A DNA stretch of 64,000 nucleotides, taken from the NCBI GenBank assembly GCA_028290665.1, contig JAQGJK010000026.1:26861-90860 (forward strand). The letters are read 5' to 3'. Both the position numbers and the translations under genes were made by a program. This stretch comes from Devosia sp. (GTDB lineage: Bacteria; Pseudomonadota; Alphaproteobacteria; Rhizobiales; Devosiaceae). A model generated the notes under the pieces. It was not told the origin of the DNA. It searched no databases and saw only the letters and a program-made list of their open reading frames with translations. Positions 18,767 through 26,965 of this stretch are shown piece after piece. Each line of letters opens with the position of its first letter. Position 1 is the stretch's first letter.

Positions 18767-19435
18767 ATGAACCCGATACTGGTTTTTCTGCTCGTGTTGG
18801 CCGTGATTCTTCTCGTAACAGCAACCGGTGTTTGGCAAATCGTTCGCCTGCATCGAGTGCTTTGGGTAAGAAGCCGCCCGGAACAACTTCTAAAGCGCAC
18901 AATGATTCTCAGCTCCGCTGTTGTCATCGCCGCGTCGCCGTTTGCCGCTAACTATTTTTGGATGCGCAATGCGGTTCTAAGTCGAGTTCCCGCGCCGCTT
19001 GAAGTTGCAGAAATCGAATATCAGCTCGAGCAAAGCTGGGGGATTGGGGGACCCGGTGATAATGAAACCGGCTTAGTTATTTATCGACTAACCGATGCTA
19101 GCGCTGATTGGGCGCGAAGTCGTGGGTCGATTCTCGATGAGGCGCTATCAAGCGATCGGGGTGCATGGCAACCCACGCCGGTGGATGATAAGAGCAAGCC
19201 TAGTGATTGGCACCCGTATGACGATGAGCTTCCAGATTTGATGGCGCCTCACCCACCGGAACTCCACGAATATTTGGAAAAATATGGCTTCACGATCGAC
19301 ATCGAAGAAGGTCGAGAGCTAGAAGTGAACCATGCAATTCAGACATCGGGTTCTTTTTATGCAAAGGGGAAGGGTGGCAGTGTGACGGTAGTTGATTCCG
19401 AGCGGGGCAAAGTCTACTTTTTCTATGCTGGATAA
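18767..19435 (+). CDS. Hypothetical membrane-anchored protein, AT-richer than neighbours
   Basis: A 222-residue protein starting MNPILVFLLVLAVILLV at ATG 18767 (an upstream in-frame start at 18692 would add 25 polar residues). Two hydrophobic segments, at about 3-22 and 46-62, are joined by a basic stretch, and the remaining 160 residues are probably periplasmic: acidic, Pro/Trp-containing and ending in a beta-like GSVTVVDSERGKVYFFYAG. I do not recognise a family. Base composition and codon choice (many A/T-ending codons) differ visibly from the ribosomal genes before and the operon after, suggesting horizontal acquisition. It sits alone between a terminator and the PqqD-like gene. Confidence 0.7.
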   Translation: MNPILVFLLVLAVILLVTATGVWQIVRLHRVLWVRSRPEQLLKRTMILSSAVVIAASPFAANYFWMRNAVLSRVPAPLEVAEIEYQLEQSWGIGGPGDNETGLVIYRLTDASADWARSRGSILDEALSSDRGAWQPTPVDDKSKPSDWHPYDDELPDLMAPHPPELHEYLEKYGFTIDIEEGRELEVNHAIQTSGSFYAKGKGGSVTVVDSERGKVYFFYAG

Positions 19436-19614
19436 AGCCGAGGCTGCTTCCTATTCCACCCAGCTTTTCTGCCTTAGCGAAACTCTCACCGATTATGAAG
19501 TTCGTTTTGCTCCGTCACCCCGCGGGCAAGTTGAACTAGGAGCGCTTTTGCGCGACACTGGAAGCGCTCACGTCGCGGTTCGCGCGTTGACGCGCCCCTT
19601 CGTGGAGACCCGCC

Positions 19615-20040
19615 TTGGCCCATCTGCCAACTGAGACTTTCGCCATCGCCAGCCCCGAGATCGCCGCCGAGGATTTCGATGGCGAGTTCGTCGTGCTTAA
19701 CATGGAAACCGGCAAATATTTCAGCGTCGCCAAGGCCGCAGCAGTGGTCTGGCGCGGTCTCGTCGCCGGCCTGTCGCTCGAAACGCTCGCCGCCGCGCTG
19801 CCGGCCGACGCTGCCCGTTACGCCGAAATCGCCACGCTCGTCGAATTCCTTGTCACCAACGGCCTGCTGATCGCCTCTGACGCGCCGCCCGTCACCGATG
19901 CCGGCATCGCTGCCGATCTCGCAGCCGCCGAACCGCAGTTCACCGTCGAAGTGTTCGACGACCTCGCTGATTTGTTCATTGCCGATCCGATCCACGATGT
20001 CGAAGCGACCGCCGGCTGGCCGCATCGCCCCGGCCAGTGA
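19615..20040 (+). CDS. PqqD-like protein (HPr-rel-A type)
   Basis: A 141-residue protein with a PqqD/RiPP-recognition-like winged-helix domain at about 15-88: DFDGEFVVLNMETGKYFSV followed by VVWRGLVAGLS and LVEFLVTNGLL. Such domains usually bind a leader peptide or partner protein and present it to a modifying enzyme. The last 50 residues are an acidic extension not seen in minimal PqqD. The start is TTG 19615 with GGAG 7 nt upstream; there is no ATG alternative. It overlaps the next gene by GTGA. It opens a five-gene coupled operon with an HprK-like kinase, two glycosyltransferases and a nucleotidyltransferase-like gene. No candidate precursor peptide is evident nearby. Confidence 0.78.
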   Translation: MAHLPTETFAIASPEIAAEDFDGEFVVLNMETGKYFSVAKAAAVVWRGLVAGLSLETLAAALPADAARYAEIATLVEFLVTNGLLIASDAPPVTDAGIAADLAAAEPQFTVEVFDDLADLFIADPIHDVEATAGWPHRPGQ

Positions 20041-21098
20041 GCGCCGCGCCGATCGTCAGCGAGGCCGGCGAGGGGCAGCGCTTCGCCGCGTCCCTCCTCG
20101 CCTATGCCCGCACCGCGCCCGCCGCCGACACCGCCAGCTTCCGCCTGCCGCGGCTCGAATTCACCGTCGCCGCTGATCCCGCCTACCTAGCACTCTGCCG
20201 CCGCGCGCTGGTCGATGCCCCCGCAAGCCCGATCGCCGCACGCATCGCGCTCGCCTACCTCGATTACGGCAGCCATCCGGACCTGCCGCCGCCGATCTGG
20301 CAGCGGCCCGATTTCATCCTCGGGCCGGCCATCTCGGGGCTCGAAACCGCAGGCTATAATGGCTGGTACGATGCCGACCGCTGCACCTGGCAATTCTTTG
20401 ACCCGACGACCGGACGCGGCGTGCAGGCGATGGCCGATCCCGCCGATCTGCCGCCGTGGGAGGCCTCGTTTCCGCTGCGGATTTTCCTCCACTGGGCCTA
20501 CCAGACCATCGGCATGCGGCTCATCCATGCCGGCACGCTTGGTCACGATGGCGATGGTGTGCTGCTCGCCGGCAGCGGCGGCGCCGGCAAATCCGGCACG
20601 ACGCTGTCGGGTATCCTCCACGGCCTGGCGAGCGTCGGCGACGATTACGTGGCGCTCGATCCCGAAGCGATGCGGGCCTATCCGGTGCTGAAACTGGTCA
20701 AGCAGGATGCCGGCGGCCTCGCCCGCCTCGGTCTCGATGCCGGCCGACCTGAGTTCGGCGGCACCAACTGGCAGGGCAAGCACGAGTTCGATTTCGACGC
20801 GCTCGGCCTCGGCCAGCGGGCCGAGCATCTCCACCTCAAAGCCATCATCCTGCCCCGCCTCGCCCGCGCCGCACGCTCGACCATCAGTCGCGCCACCGCC
20901 CACGCGGCGATGATCGCGCTCGCCCCGAGCAATCTCCAGCAACTGCCTGGAGCCTGGAAAACCGGGCTGCAGACCACCGCCGCGCTGGTCCGCCGGCTCC
21001 CCGCCTATAACCTCGAACTCGGCACCGATCCGGCCGAAATCGCCGCCACCATCGGTCAGTTTCTGAAAGACAAGCCGTGGCAAAGCTCGCCGTCCTGA
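20037..21098 (+). CDS. HprK-like serine/threonine kinase (HprK-related kinase A type)
   Basis: A 353-residue protein with the HPr-kinase fold signature in its middle: RLIHAGTLGHDGDGVLLAG, the P-loop GSGGAGKSGTT at about 179-189, and a Walker B-like SVGDDYVAL at 199-207. The N-terminal 160 residues and C-terminal 100 do not resemble bona fide HPrK/P, so the target is probably not HPr. By family knowledge such proteins phosphorylate Ser on peptides or proteins; related enzymes phosphorylate lasso peptides. The start is GTG 20037 within the upstream stop. It overlaps the following glycosyltransferase by 22 bp. No HPr or PTS gene occurs in the window. Confidence 0.78.
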   Translation: MSAAPIVSEAGEGQRFAASLLAYARTAPAADTASFRLPRLEFTVAADPAYLALCRRALVDAPASPIAARIALAYLDYGSHPDLPPPIWQRPDFILGPAISGLETAGYNGWYDADRCTWQFFDPTTGRGVQAMADPADLPPWEASFPLRIFLHWAYQTIGMRLIHAGTLGHDGDGVLLAGSGGAGKSGTTLSGILHGLASVGDDYVALDPEAMRAYPVLKLVKQDAGGLARLGLDAGRPEFGGTNWQGKHEFDFDALGLGQRAEHLHLKAIILPRLARAARSTISRATAHAAMIALAPSNLQQLPGAWKTGLQTTAALVRRLPAYNLELGTDPAEIAATIGQFLKDKPWQSSPS

Positions 21099-21823
21099 TG
21101 CCCGCCTACAATGCGGCGCGCTACATCGGCAACGCGCTGGCCTCGCTGCTGCGCCAGCGCGACGCCGCTTCGCTCGACATCGTGGTCCTCGATGACGGCT
21201 CGACCGACGCCACCGCCGCCATTGTCCGCAGCCTCGGCGCAGCCGAAATCCGCCTGATCGAAACCGAAAACTGTGGCGTCACCGCCGCCCGCAACACCCT
21301 CCTCGCCGCCATCGCCCCCGATACCGATTTCGTCAGCTTCCTCGACAGCGACGATCTGAGCCCCGCCGGGCGTTTTGCCGCCGATCTCGCGCGGTTCGAC
21401 GCCCGTCCGGAACTCGCCGTCCGCTATGGCACCATGCGGCTGTTCAGCCAAACCGGCGACGATCCCCTGGCGCCCGACCCCCGATCCACCGTCATCGACA
21501 CCCGCGGCATCCACCTCGGCGCCGGTATCTACCGCCGCACTACGCTCAGCGCCGTCGGCGCCTTCGACCTGGCGTTTAAGCAGGCCGAGGATACCGATTT
21601 CCTGCTGCGGCTGTTCGAGGCCGGCCCGGCGCTCGAAATCACCGATGACATCGTCATGTATTATCGCCGCCACGACACCAACATGACCCGGGATACCGCC
21701 CTCGTTCGCCGCGAGTTTGCCCGCGCGCTGATGAAATCGGCGCATCGGCGACGCGGCGGCACGACGGCCCCGATCCCGCCGGGCCTGTTCGACGCCAGCA
21801 ATTTCAACCAGCGGGTCGGCTGA
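21077..21823 (+). CDS. Glycosyltransferase family 2 protein
   Basis: A 248-residue GT-A enzyme. LAVLMPAYN opens the protein, with VLDDGSTDAT at 37-46, TAARNTLL, and metal-binding FLDSDDLS at about 88-95. The start at GTG 21077 lies inside the end of the kinase gene; the stop overlaps the ATG of the next gene by one base. There are no membrane helices, so the enzyme is predicted cytosolic. The acceptor is unknown. Its position between a kinase and a nucleotidyltransferase-like protein suggests it adds a sugar to the same substrate the kinase acts on, but this is inference. Confidence 0.82.
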   Translation: MAKLAVLMPAYNAARYIGNALASLLRQRDAASLDIVVLDDGSTDATAAIVRSLGAAEIRLIETENCGVTAARNTLLAAIAPDTDFVSFLDSDDLSPAGRFAADLARFDARPELAVRYGTMRLFSQTGDDPLAPDPRSTVIDTRGIHLGAGIYRRTTLSAVGAFDLAFKQAEDTDFLLRLFEAGPALEITDDIVMYYRRHDTNMTRDTALVRREFARALMKSAHRRRGGTTAPIPPGLFDASNFNQRVG

Positions 21824-22491
21824 TGGCACCGGGCTACAGCGTCGTCATTCCCGCCTACAACGCCGAGGCGACCATCGCCGCCGCCATCCGCTCGATCCTC
21901 GAACAGACAGTGCCAGCCGAAGCCATCATCGTCGTCGATGACGGGTCGACCGATGGCACCGTCGCAGCCGCAACAGCCGCCGGCGCCACGGTTCTGCAGC
22001 AGGCCAATGCTGGGCCCGGAGCCGCGACCACGCGCGGCCTCGCCGCCATCCAGTCCGAGTTTCTCGCTACCCTCGATGCCGATGATCTGTGGCTACCGCA
22101 CAAGCTCGAACGCCAGTTCGTGGCACTTGCCGCCGATCTCAACCTCGCCGGAGTCTTTGCGCAGATGGCCTCGTTCCGCGACGACCCCACCACTGCCGAT
22201 CTCGCCTCCGGTCGCGACGGCTGGAGCCGCTCGACAATGCTGATCCGCACCGATATCGCCCGTCAAACCGGGGCCCTCATCGATCCGCCGAGCAAGATCG
22301 GCGACATGATCGACTGGCTCGCCCGGGTGCGCGAAGCCGGCCACGCCCTGCTGATGCTGCCGGAAGTCCTCGCCCTGCGCCGCATCCGCCCCGGCAGCCT
22401 CACCTATCAGCGCAGCGCCGCCGACAATGCCGGTTATCTCGCCGCGGCGCGCGCCGCCCTGCTCCGCCGTCGCGCCAGGGACAGCCAATGA
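21823..22491 (+). CDS. Glycosyltransferase family 2 protein (second copy)
   Basis: A 222-residue GT-A enzyme, shorter than its neighbour and about as similar to it as generic family 2 members are: YSVVIPAYN, VVDDGSTDGT, GAATTRGLAA and LDADDLWL at about 84-91. The usual GAARN motif is changed to GAATTRG. It starts at ATG 21823 overlapping the previous stop and ends overlapping the next start by ATGA. The short C-terminal region lacks the helices of lipid-linked transferases, suggesting a soluble acceptor. Confidence 0.8.
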   Translation: MAPGYSVVIPAYNAEATIAAAIRSILEQTVPAEAIIVVDDGSTDGTVAAATAAGATVLQQANAGPGAATTRGLAAIQSEFLATLDADDLWLPHKLERQFVALAADLNLAGVFAQMASFRDDPTTADLASGRDGWSRSTMLIRTDIARQTGALIDPPSKIGDMIDWLARVREAGHALLMLPEVLALRRIRPGSLTYQRSAADNAGYLAAARAALLRRRARDSQ

Positions 22492-23549
22492 ACCCATCCG
22501 TGGCAAAATTCCCCAGCTACGCCTGGGCGTGGCCGACCGGCGGGCGCGACCAGTTGCTGCGCGCGGCGATCCTGCCCGACCGCAACGCCGCCGCTGCGTC
22601 GTATCGCGACTGGCATGCCGCCCATGCCTTCGAGGCCTCGACATTTACCGAACAGCGCCTGCTCGTCGCCATCTCGACGCGCCTCGGTCCCGACATCCCG
22701 GACGTCCCCGAGCGCGCCCGGCTCATAGGGATCGAGCGCATGATGTGGACCCGGTCGATTGCGGCGCTGAAGGTCGCAAGCCTCGGCGTCAGCGAACTCC
22801 GCGCTGCCGGCCTCGACGTCATGGTATTCAAGGGCGCCGCCCGCGCCGCCATCGACATCCACGATTTACGGGGCCGCATCGCCCATGACATCGACCTGCT
22901 GCTGCATCCAACCGAATTCCGCCGCGGCATCGATACGCTGCTGGCAGCCGGCTGGACACTCAACGAGCCCGGCAATCCCGATACGGCCTTCGCCCTCGAC
23001 ATCAGGCGCGGTGAACATGGCAAGCTCGACGTTCACCGCTATCCCCTGCACCAGTTGCAGCGCGGCGACGCCGTCGATGCCGGCATTTGGCAGCGCGCCA
23101 CGCGCCATCAATTTCTCGGCCAATCGGTCGCCGTCCCCGCCACCGAGGATCGCCTCGTCATCGCCATCGCCCATGGCGGCATCGATGGCCACGCCCACAG
23201 CGACTGGCTGGTCGATTGCGCCCGGTTGATCGTCGAGCAGCCGATCGACTGGGAGTTGTTCGTCGCGCTCTGCGAAACCCGCGACATTCACGCCTATGCG
23301 GCGATCGCACTGACTTATCTGCACGATGCCTGTGCCGTTCCGATTCCCGCGCCAGTGCTCGACCGGATTAAATCCCTCGGCCGGCGCTCGCCGACGAAAC
23401 TCTGGGGCGCGCTCTTGCAGGCTCGTCCGAAGCGCGAGCACACCGCGCTAAGCACCGTTGGCCGCGGCATTTCCCGTGGCATTCGCCTCGCAAAACGTGC
23501 CGCTACGCTGCGCCAGCTTGGTGCAGGTGGGACGAAATCGCGCGGCTGA
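22488..23549 (+). CDS. Nucleotidyltransferase-like protein (NTP_transf_5 type)
   Basis: A 353-residue protein resembling the uncharacterised nucleotidyltransferase family found beside HprK-like kinases and PqqD-like proteins. The core motif VMVFKGAARA at 111-120 followed by RIAHDIDLLLH at 130-140 gives the KG and DxD signature of the nucleotidyltransferase fold. A second conserved region, KLDVHRYPLHQ, lies near 180-192. The C-terminus is basic. The start at ATG 22488 overlaps the upstream stop; the open frame extends to 22089 but that part is a shadow. It is the last gene of the five-gene group. The reaction is unknown: it could transfer a nucleotidyl or glycosyl group to a phosphorylated substrate. 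Confidence 0.75.
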   Translation: MNPSVAKFPSYAWAWPTGGRDQLLRAAILPDRNAAAASYRDWHAAHAFEASTFTEQRLLVAISTRLGPDIPDVPERARLIGIERMMWTRSIAALKVASLGVSELRAAGLDVMVFKGAARAAIDIHDLRGRIAHDIDLLLHPTEFRRGIDTLLAAGWTLNEPGNPDTAFALDIRRGEHGKLDVHRYPLHQLQRGDAVDAGIWQRATRHQFLGQSVAVPATEDRLVIAIAHGGIDGHAHSDWLVDCARLIVEQPIDWELFVALCETRDIHAYAAIALTYLHDACAVPIPAPVLDRIKSLGRRSPTKLWGALLQARPKREHTALSTVGRGISRGIRLAKRAATLRQLGAGGTKSRG

Positions 23550-23687
23550 GTCCATAAGAGGCGCCATCACTTGCCTTCAAGTATTCACAGTTTGTTCTTA
23601 GTTTTCCCCGCAATCCTCACTTCCCGCCCAGCCCCAGATTCGGGTCGGGAACGAGTCGCTTTGGCAGGTCCGGGGCGGTACCAATCG

Positions 23688-23702
23688 TTAACAAATTGTT
23701 AA
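23688..23702. promoter_or_regulatory. CtrA-type box upstream of dnaB
   Basis: TTAACAAATTGTTAA is a full TTAA-N7-TTAA site with 7-bp perfect arms around one central base. It ends 16 nt before the dnaB ATG. This is the consensus bound by the alphaproteobacterial cell-cycle regulator CtrA. It is the only full site noticed in the window. Binding is inferred; a general palindromic operator is the alternative. Confidence 0.55.
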
Positions 23703-23718
23703 GACCAGAGTAGTCGAC

Positions 23719-25206
23719 ATGGCCGAGCCGCTCCCGTTCATCCGTCCCGCCGAGGAGAAATCCTTCCGCCTCGCGCCGCACAATGTCGAAGCCGAGCAGG
23801 CGCTGCTGGGTGCCATTCTGGTCAATAACGAAGCCTTCTACCGGGTCTCGGACTTCCTCGACCCGCTGCATTTCTACGAGCCGATCCACCGCGAAATCTA
23901 CGAGATTTGCGCCAAAATCATCCGTGCCGGCAAAGTTGCGACGCCGATCACGCTGAAGACCTTCCTGCCCGACAATCTCATTGCCGACGTCACCATGTCG
24001 CAGTATTTGGCGCGGCTGGCGCAGGAAGCTACCACGGTCATCAATGCCGCCGATTTCGGCCGTGCCGTCCACGATCTTGCCATCCGCCGCCAGCTGATTC
24101 TGATCGGCGAGGAGATGACGGCGACCGCCTATGAGGCCGACGTCGAGACCACCCCGGTCAAGCAGATCGAGGAGGCGGAAAAGTCACTGTTCGAGCTAGC
24201 CGAAAAGGGCCGCTACGATGGCGGCTTCCAGGATTTCAATTCGGCCCTCAAAGACGCCATTGCTATGGCCGGCGAGGCCTACTCGCGTGATGGCTCGCTG
24301 TCGGGCACCGCGACGGGCCTGACCGATCTCGACCGGCTGATGGGCGGATTGCAGCGCTCGGATCTGATCATTCTCGCGGCGCGGCCGGCGATGGGCAAGA
24401 CCTCGCTTGCCACCAACATCGCCTTCCATGTCGCCAAAACCTGGCGCGGCGACGTGACCCCGGACGGGCATCGCAAGACTGTCGATGGTGGTATCGTCGG
24501 CTTCTTTTCCCTCGAAATGAGTGCCGAGCAACTGGCGACCCGAATCCTTGCCGAGCAGTCGGGAATTTCGTCCTCGGACATCAGGCGTGGCAATATCCAT
24601 GAAAGCCAGTTCGGGCGGCTGGTCGATGTCTCCAACCTCCTCGCCCAGATTCCGCTCTACATCGACGACAGCGGCGGTCTCTCGGTCGGCCAGCTCGCCG
24701 CCCGCGCCCGCCGCCTCAAGCGCCAGAAGGGACTCGATCTCCTGATCATCGACTATGTTCAGCTGCTGTCGGGCTCATCGCGCAAGGCCAATGAAAATCG
24801 CGTGCAGGAACTGACCGAGATCACGACGAAGCTGAAGGCGCTCGCCAAGGAACTCGAAGTGCCGATCATCGGCGTCGCCCAGCTTAGCCGCGCGGTCGAA
24901 TCGCGCGACGACAAGCACCCGCAACTCGCCGATCTGCGTGATTCGGGGTCCATCGAGCAGGACGCCGACGTGGTGCTGTTCGTTTACCGCGAGGAATATT
25001 ACCTCAAAAACAAGGAGCCGCGCGAAGGCACGCCGGAACATCTCGCTTGGCAGGCAGAAATGGAAATGGTGCATGGCCGCGCCGAAGTGATCATCAGCAA
25101 GCAGCGCCATGGCCCGACCGGCACGGTGCAGCTGCAGTTCGAGGCCAACCTGACGCGGTTTTCCAATCTCGCCCACAGCGATTACCTGCCCGAACGGCAG
25201 GAATAG
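23719..25206 (+). CDS. dnaB: Replicative DNA helicase DnaB
   Basis: Hexameric 5'-3' helicase of the replication fork. The 495-residue protein has the N-terminal domain with PHNVEAEQALLGAIL, a linker, and the RecA-like C-terminal domain with Walker A ARPAMGKTSLA at about 221-231, the GFFSLEMSAEQLATR helix, LLIIDYVQLLSG and DLRDSGSIEQDADVV. The length is slightly above E. coli (471) because of a 10-residue insert before FFSLEMS (DVTPDGHRKTVDGG), common in alphaproteobacteria. It follows a 169-bp gap carrying the CtrA-type box. Confidence 0.97.
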   Translation: MAEPLPFIRPAEEKSFRLAPHNVEAEQALLGAILVNNEAFYRVSDFLDPLHFYEPIHREIYEICAKIIRAGKVATPITLKTFLPDNLIADVTMSQYLARLAQEATTVINAADFGRAVHDLAIRRQLILIGEEMTATAYEADVETTPVKQIEEAEKSLFELAEKGRYDGGFQDFNSALKDAIAMAGEAYSRDGSLSGTATGLTDLDRLMGGLQRSDLIILAARPAMGKTSLATNIAFHVAKTWRGDVTPDGHRKTVDGGIVGFFSLEMSAEQLATRILAEQSGISSSDIRRGNIHESQFGRLVDVSNLLAQIPLYIDDSGGLSVGQLAARARRLKRQKGLDLLIIDYVQLLSGSSRKANENRVQELTEITTKLKALAKELEVPIIGVAQLSRAVESRDDKHPQLADLRDSGSIEQDADVVLFVYREEYYLKNKEPREGTPEHLAWQAEMEMVHGRAEVIISKQRHGPTGTVQLQFEANLTRFSNLAHSDYLPERQE

Positions 25207-25358
25207 CAGCCGTCTCCCGCCGACAATCGCTGTGCCCTTGTTGCACCGCCGCCCCTCCGTTCGGATCGGCGTCGGCGCGTTGAGCTTTTCGTCACCATAA
25301 ATGCATACTATCCCCTCGGTCGGGATGACCCGTCGCGGCGGCGGGGAGTGGGGTTGAT

Positions 25359-26483
25359 ATGACGACGACGGGCCTTGGCGGGCGCCTGACGGTCGATCTC
25401 GGAGCGCTAGCGCGGAACTGGCGCGCGCTCGACAAGGTCAGCGCCGGCGCACTCACCGGCGCGGTGATCAAGGCCGATGCTTATGGCACCGGGCTGGTTC
25501 CGGCCGCCCTCGCATTGTCGGCCGCCGGGGCGATGTTCTTTTTCGTCGCGACGCCCGATGAAGGCGTGGCGCTGCGCGGCGCCCTCCCAAAGGCCCACAT
25601 CTTCGTGCTCGACGGCCTTTATCCTGGGGCCGCCGAACTCTATGTCCGCGAGCGGCTGATGCCGGCCATCGCCTCGCTCGAAATGCTCGAGGAATGGCTC
25701 GCGCATTGCGTCAAGCACGGCCAGGCCTTCCCGGCGGCGTTCCATTTCGACACCGGCATGAACCGCCTCGGGTTTCGGCACAACGATGTACCGGTGGTCC
25801 GCCAGCTCAGCGAGCAGCTCGGGTTCCAGCCGCAGATGGTGATGAGCCACCTCGCCTGCGCCGATAGCCCGGCGCATGAAAAGAACCGCACCCAGCTGGC
25901 GCTGTTCCAGGCCGTGGTGCAGCAATTCCCCAACATCCCCGCCTCGTTCGCCAACTCGGCCGGGCTGATGACCGGCCGTGAATATCATTTCCAGATGGTC
26001 CGCCCCGGCATCGCCCTGTTCGGCGGGCGGGCGGTCAACGGTCGCAAGAACCCGATGTCGCCGGTGGTCACCCTCGAAGCGCCAATCCTGCAGGTCAAGG
26101 AAGCCAAGACCGGCGAGAGCGTAGGCTACGGCGCCAGCTACACCATCGATCGCGACAGCCGCCTCGCGGTGATCGGCCTCGGCTATGCCGATGGGTTCCT
26201 GCGCTCGATTTCCGGCACCAACATCCGCGCCGGCGGGCGGGCACTGGTGCGCGGGCAACTGGTTCCGATCGCCGGCCGGGTGTCGATGGACCTCATCGTC
26301 CTCGACGTCACCGAGCTTGGCGACAACCTCCCCGTCCCCGGAGAAATGGTCGAACTGCTCGGCCCCAACGTCTCCGTCGACGATCAGGCCGATGCCGCCG
26401 GCACCATCGGCTATGAACTGCTGACGGCACTCAAGGGCCGCTACAACCGTACCTATGTCGGCGGGCCCGAACGGCCCAAATGA
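25359..26483 (+). CDS. alr: Alanine racemase
   Basis: PLP-dependent enzyme that makes D-alanine for peptidoglycan. The 374-residue protein carries the PLP lysine Lys38 in AVIKADAYGTG, the substrate-side HFDTGMNRLGF segment, catalytic Tyr261 in GYGASYTID, and SMDLIVLDVT near the C-terminus. Length and motifs are standard for the biosynthetic enzyme. It lies 152 bp after dnaB, a common neighbour in alphaproteobacteria. Confidence 0.96.
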   Translation: MTTTGLGGRLTVDLGALARNWRALDKVSAGALTGAVIKADAYGTGLVPAALALSAAGAMFFFVATPDEGVALRGALPKAHIFVLDGLYPGAAELYVRERLMPAIASLEMLEEWLAHCVKHGQAFPAAFHFDTGMNRLGFRHNDVPVVRQLSEQLGFQPQMVMSHLACADSPAHEKNRTQLALFQAVVQQFPNIPASFANSAGLMTGREYHFQMVRPGIALFGGRAVNGRKNPMSPVVTLEAPILQVKEAKTGESVGYGASYTIDRDSRLAVIGLGYADGFLRSISGTNIRAGGRALVRGQLVPIAGRVSMDLIVLDVTELGDNLPVPGEMVELLGPNVSVDDQADAAGTIGYELLTALKGRYNRTYVGGPERPK

Positions 26484-26484
26484 T

Positions 26485-26505
26485 GTTCCCGCTCCGTTCT
26501 TGACA
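26485..26505 (+). promoter_or_regulatory. GTTC-N7-GTTC direct repeat abutting a TTGACA -35
   Basis: GTTC at 26485-26488 and 26496-26499 are spaced by 7 nt, matching the alphaproteobacterial LexA box. A perfect -35 hexamer TTGACA follows at once (26500-26505). The -10 is weak (AAATAA-like at about 26524). The site precedes the MAPEG-radA pair. A match to this short motif is expected about once or twice by chance in a window this size. Confidence 0.35.
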
Positions 26506-26559
26506 TCGGGCTTCCGAGCCTCGAAATAAGCACTGCCCCGTCATCACAGGTTTCGCTAC

Positions 26560-26955
26560 ATGGTCTGGCTGCTCCTCGCCTCGCTTGCCCTGCTGTTTTT
26601 CATCGCCATCATGATCGGTGGCCTCGTGACAAAGCAGGTGGGCACCGAGGCCCAGACCGGACCGCGCGACGAGTTGCCGCCGCCGACGATCGAGCTCGGC
26701 CGGGCCCGCCGCGCCCTCGCCAATCTCTACGAGAGCCTGCCGATCTTCCTCACACTCGGCATCCTGATCATCATCTACAGCGCTGAAACCACGGTCACTT
26801 TCGTTGCCGGGCTGGTGTTCGTCGTCGCGCGCATCGCGCATCTCTACTTCTATATGCGCGCCATCTCGCCGGCCCGCTCCTATGCCTATCTCGCCGGCAT
26901 GCTCGCGCTGTTCGTCATGGCCGGCGGCCTGATCTGGCGGCTGATCGCCGGCTGA
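26560..26955 (+). CDS. MAPEG-family membrane protein
   Basis: A 131-residue integral membrane protein with four hydrophobic segments at about 3-21, 56-74, 80-97 and 106-128. The conserved RARRALANLYESLPIF and ARIAHLYFYMRAI segments mark the MAPEG (eicosanoid and glutathione metabolism) superfamily. Bacterial members are mostly of unknown substrate. It sits 10 bp before radA and probably shares its transcript. A second, quite different MAPEG gene is at 42557-42994. Confidence 0.85.
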   Translation: MVWLLLASLALLFFIAIMIGGLVTKQVGTEAQTGPRDELPPPTIELGRARRALANLYESLPIFLTLGILIIIYSAETTVTFVAGLVFVVARIAHLYFYMRAISPARSYAYLAGMLALFVMAGGLIWRLIAG

Positions 26956-26965
26956 TCGGACGCAC

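Noticed and set aside
19425..19634. A 69-residue frame before the PqqD-like gene considered as a precursor peptide
   Set aside because: It overlaps the orphan gene's end and the PqqD start, has no ribosome site, no leader/core pattern and no Cys/Ser-rich core, so nothing supports it as a substrate.
21077..22491. The two glycosyltransferases as part of an exopolysaccharide cluster
   Set aside because: No polymerase, flippase, priming transferase or chain-length gene is nearby; their coupling is to the kinase set.
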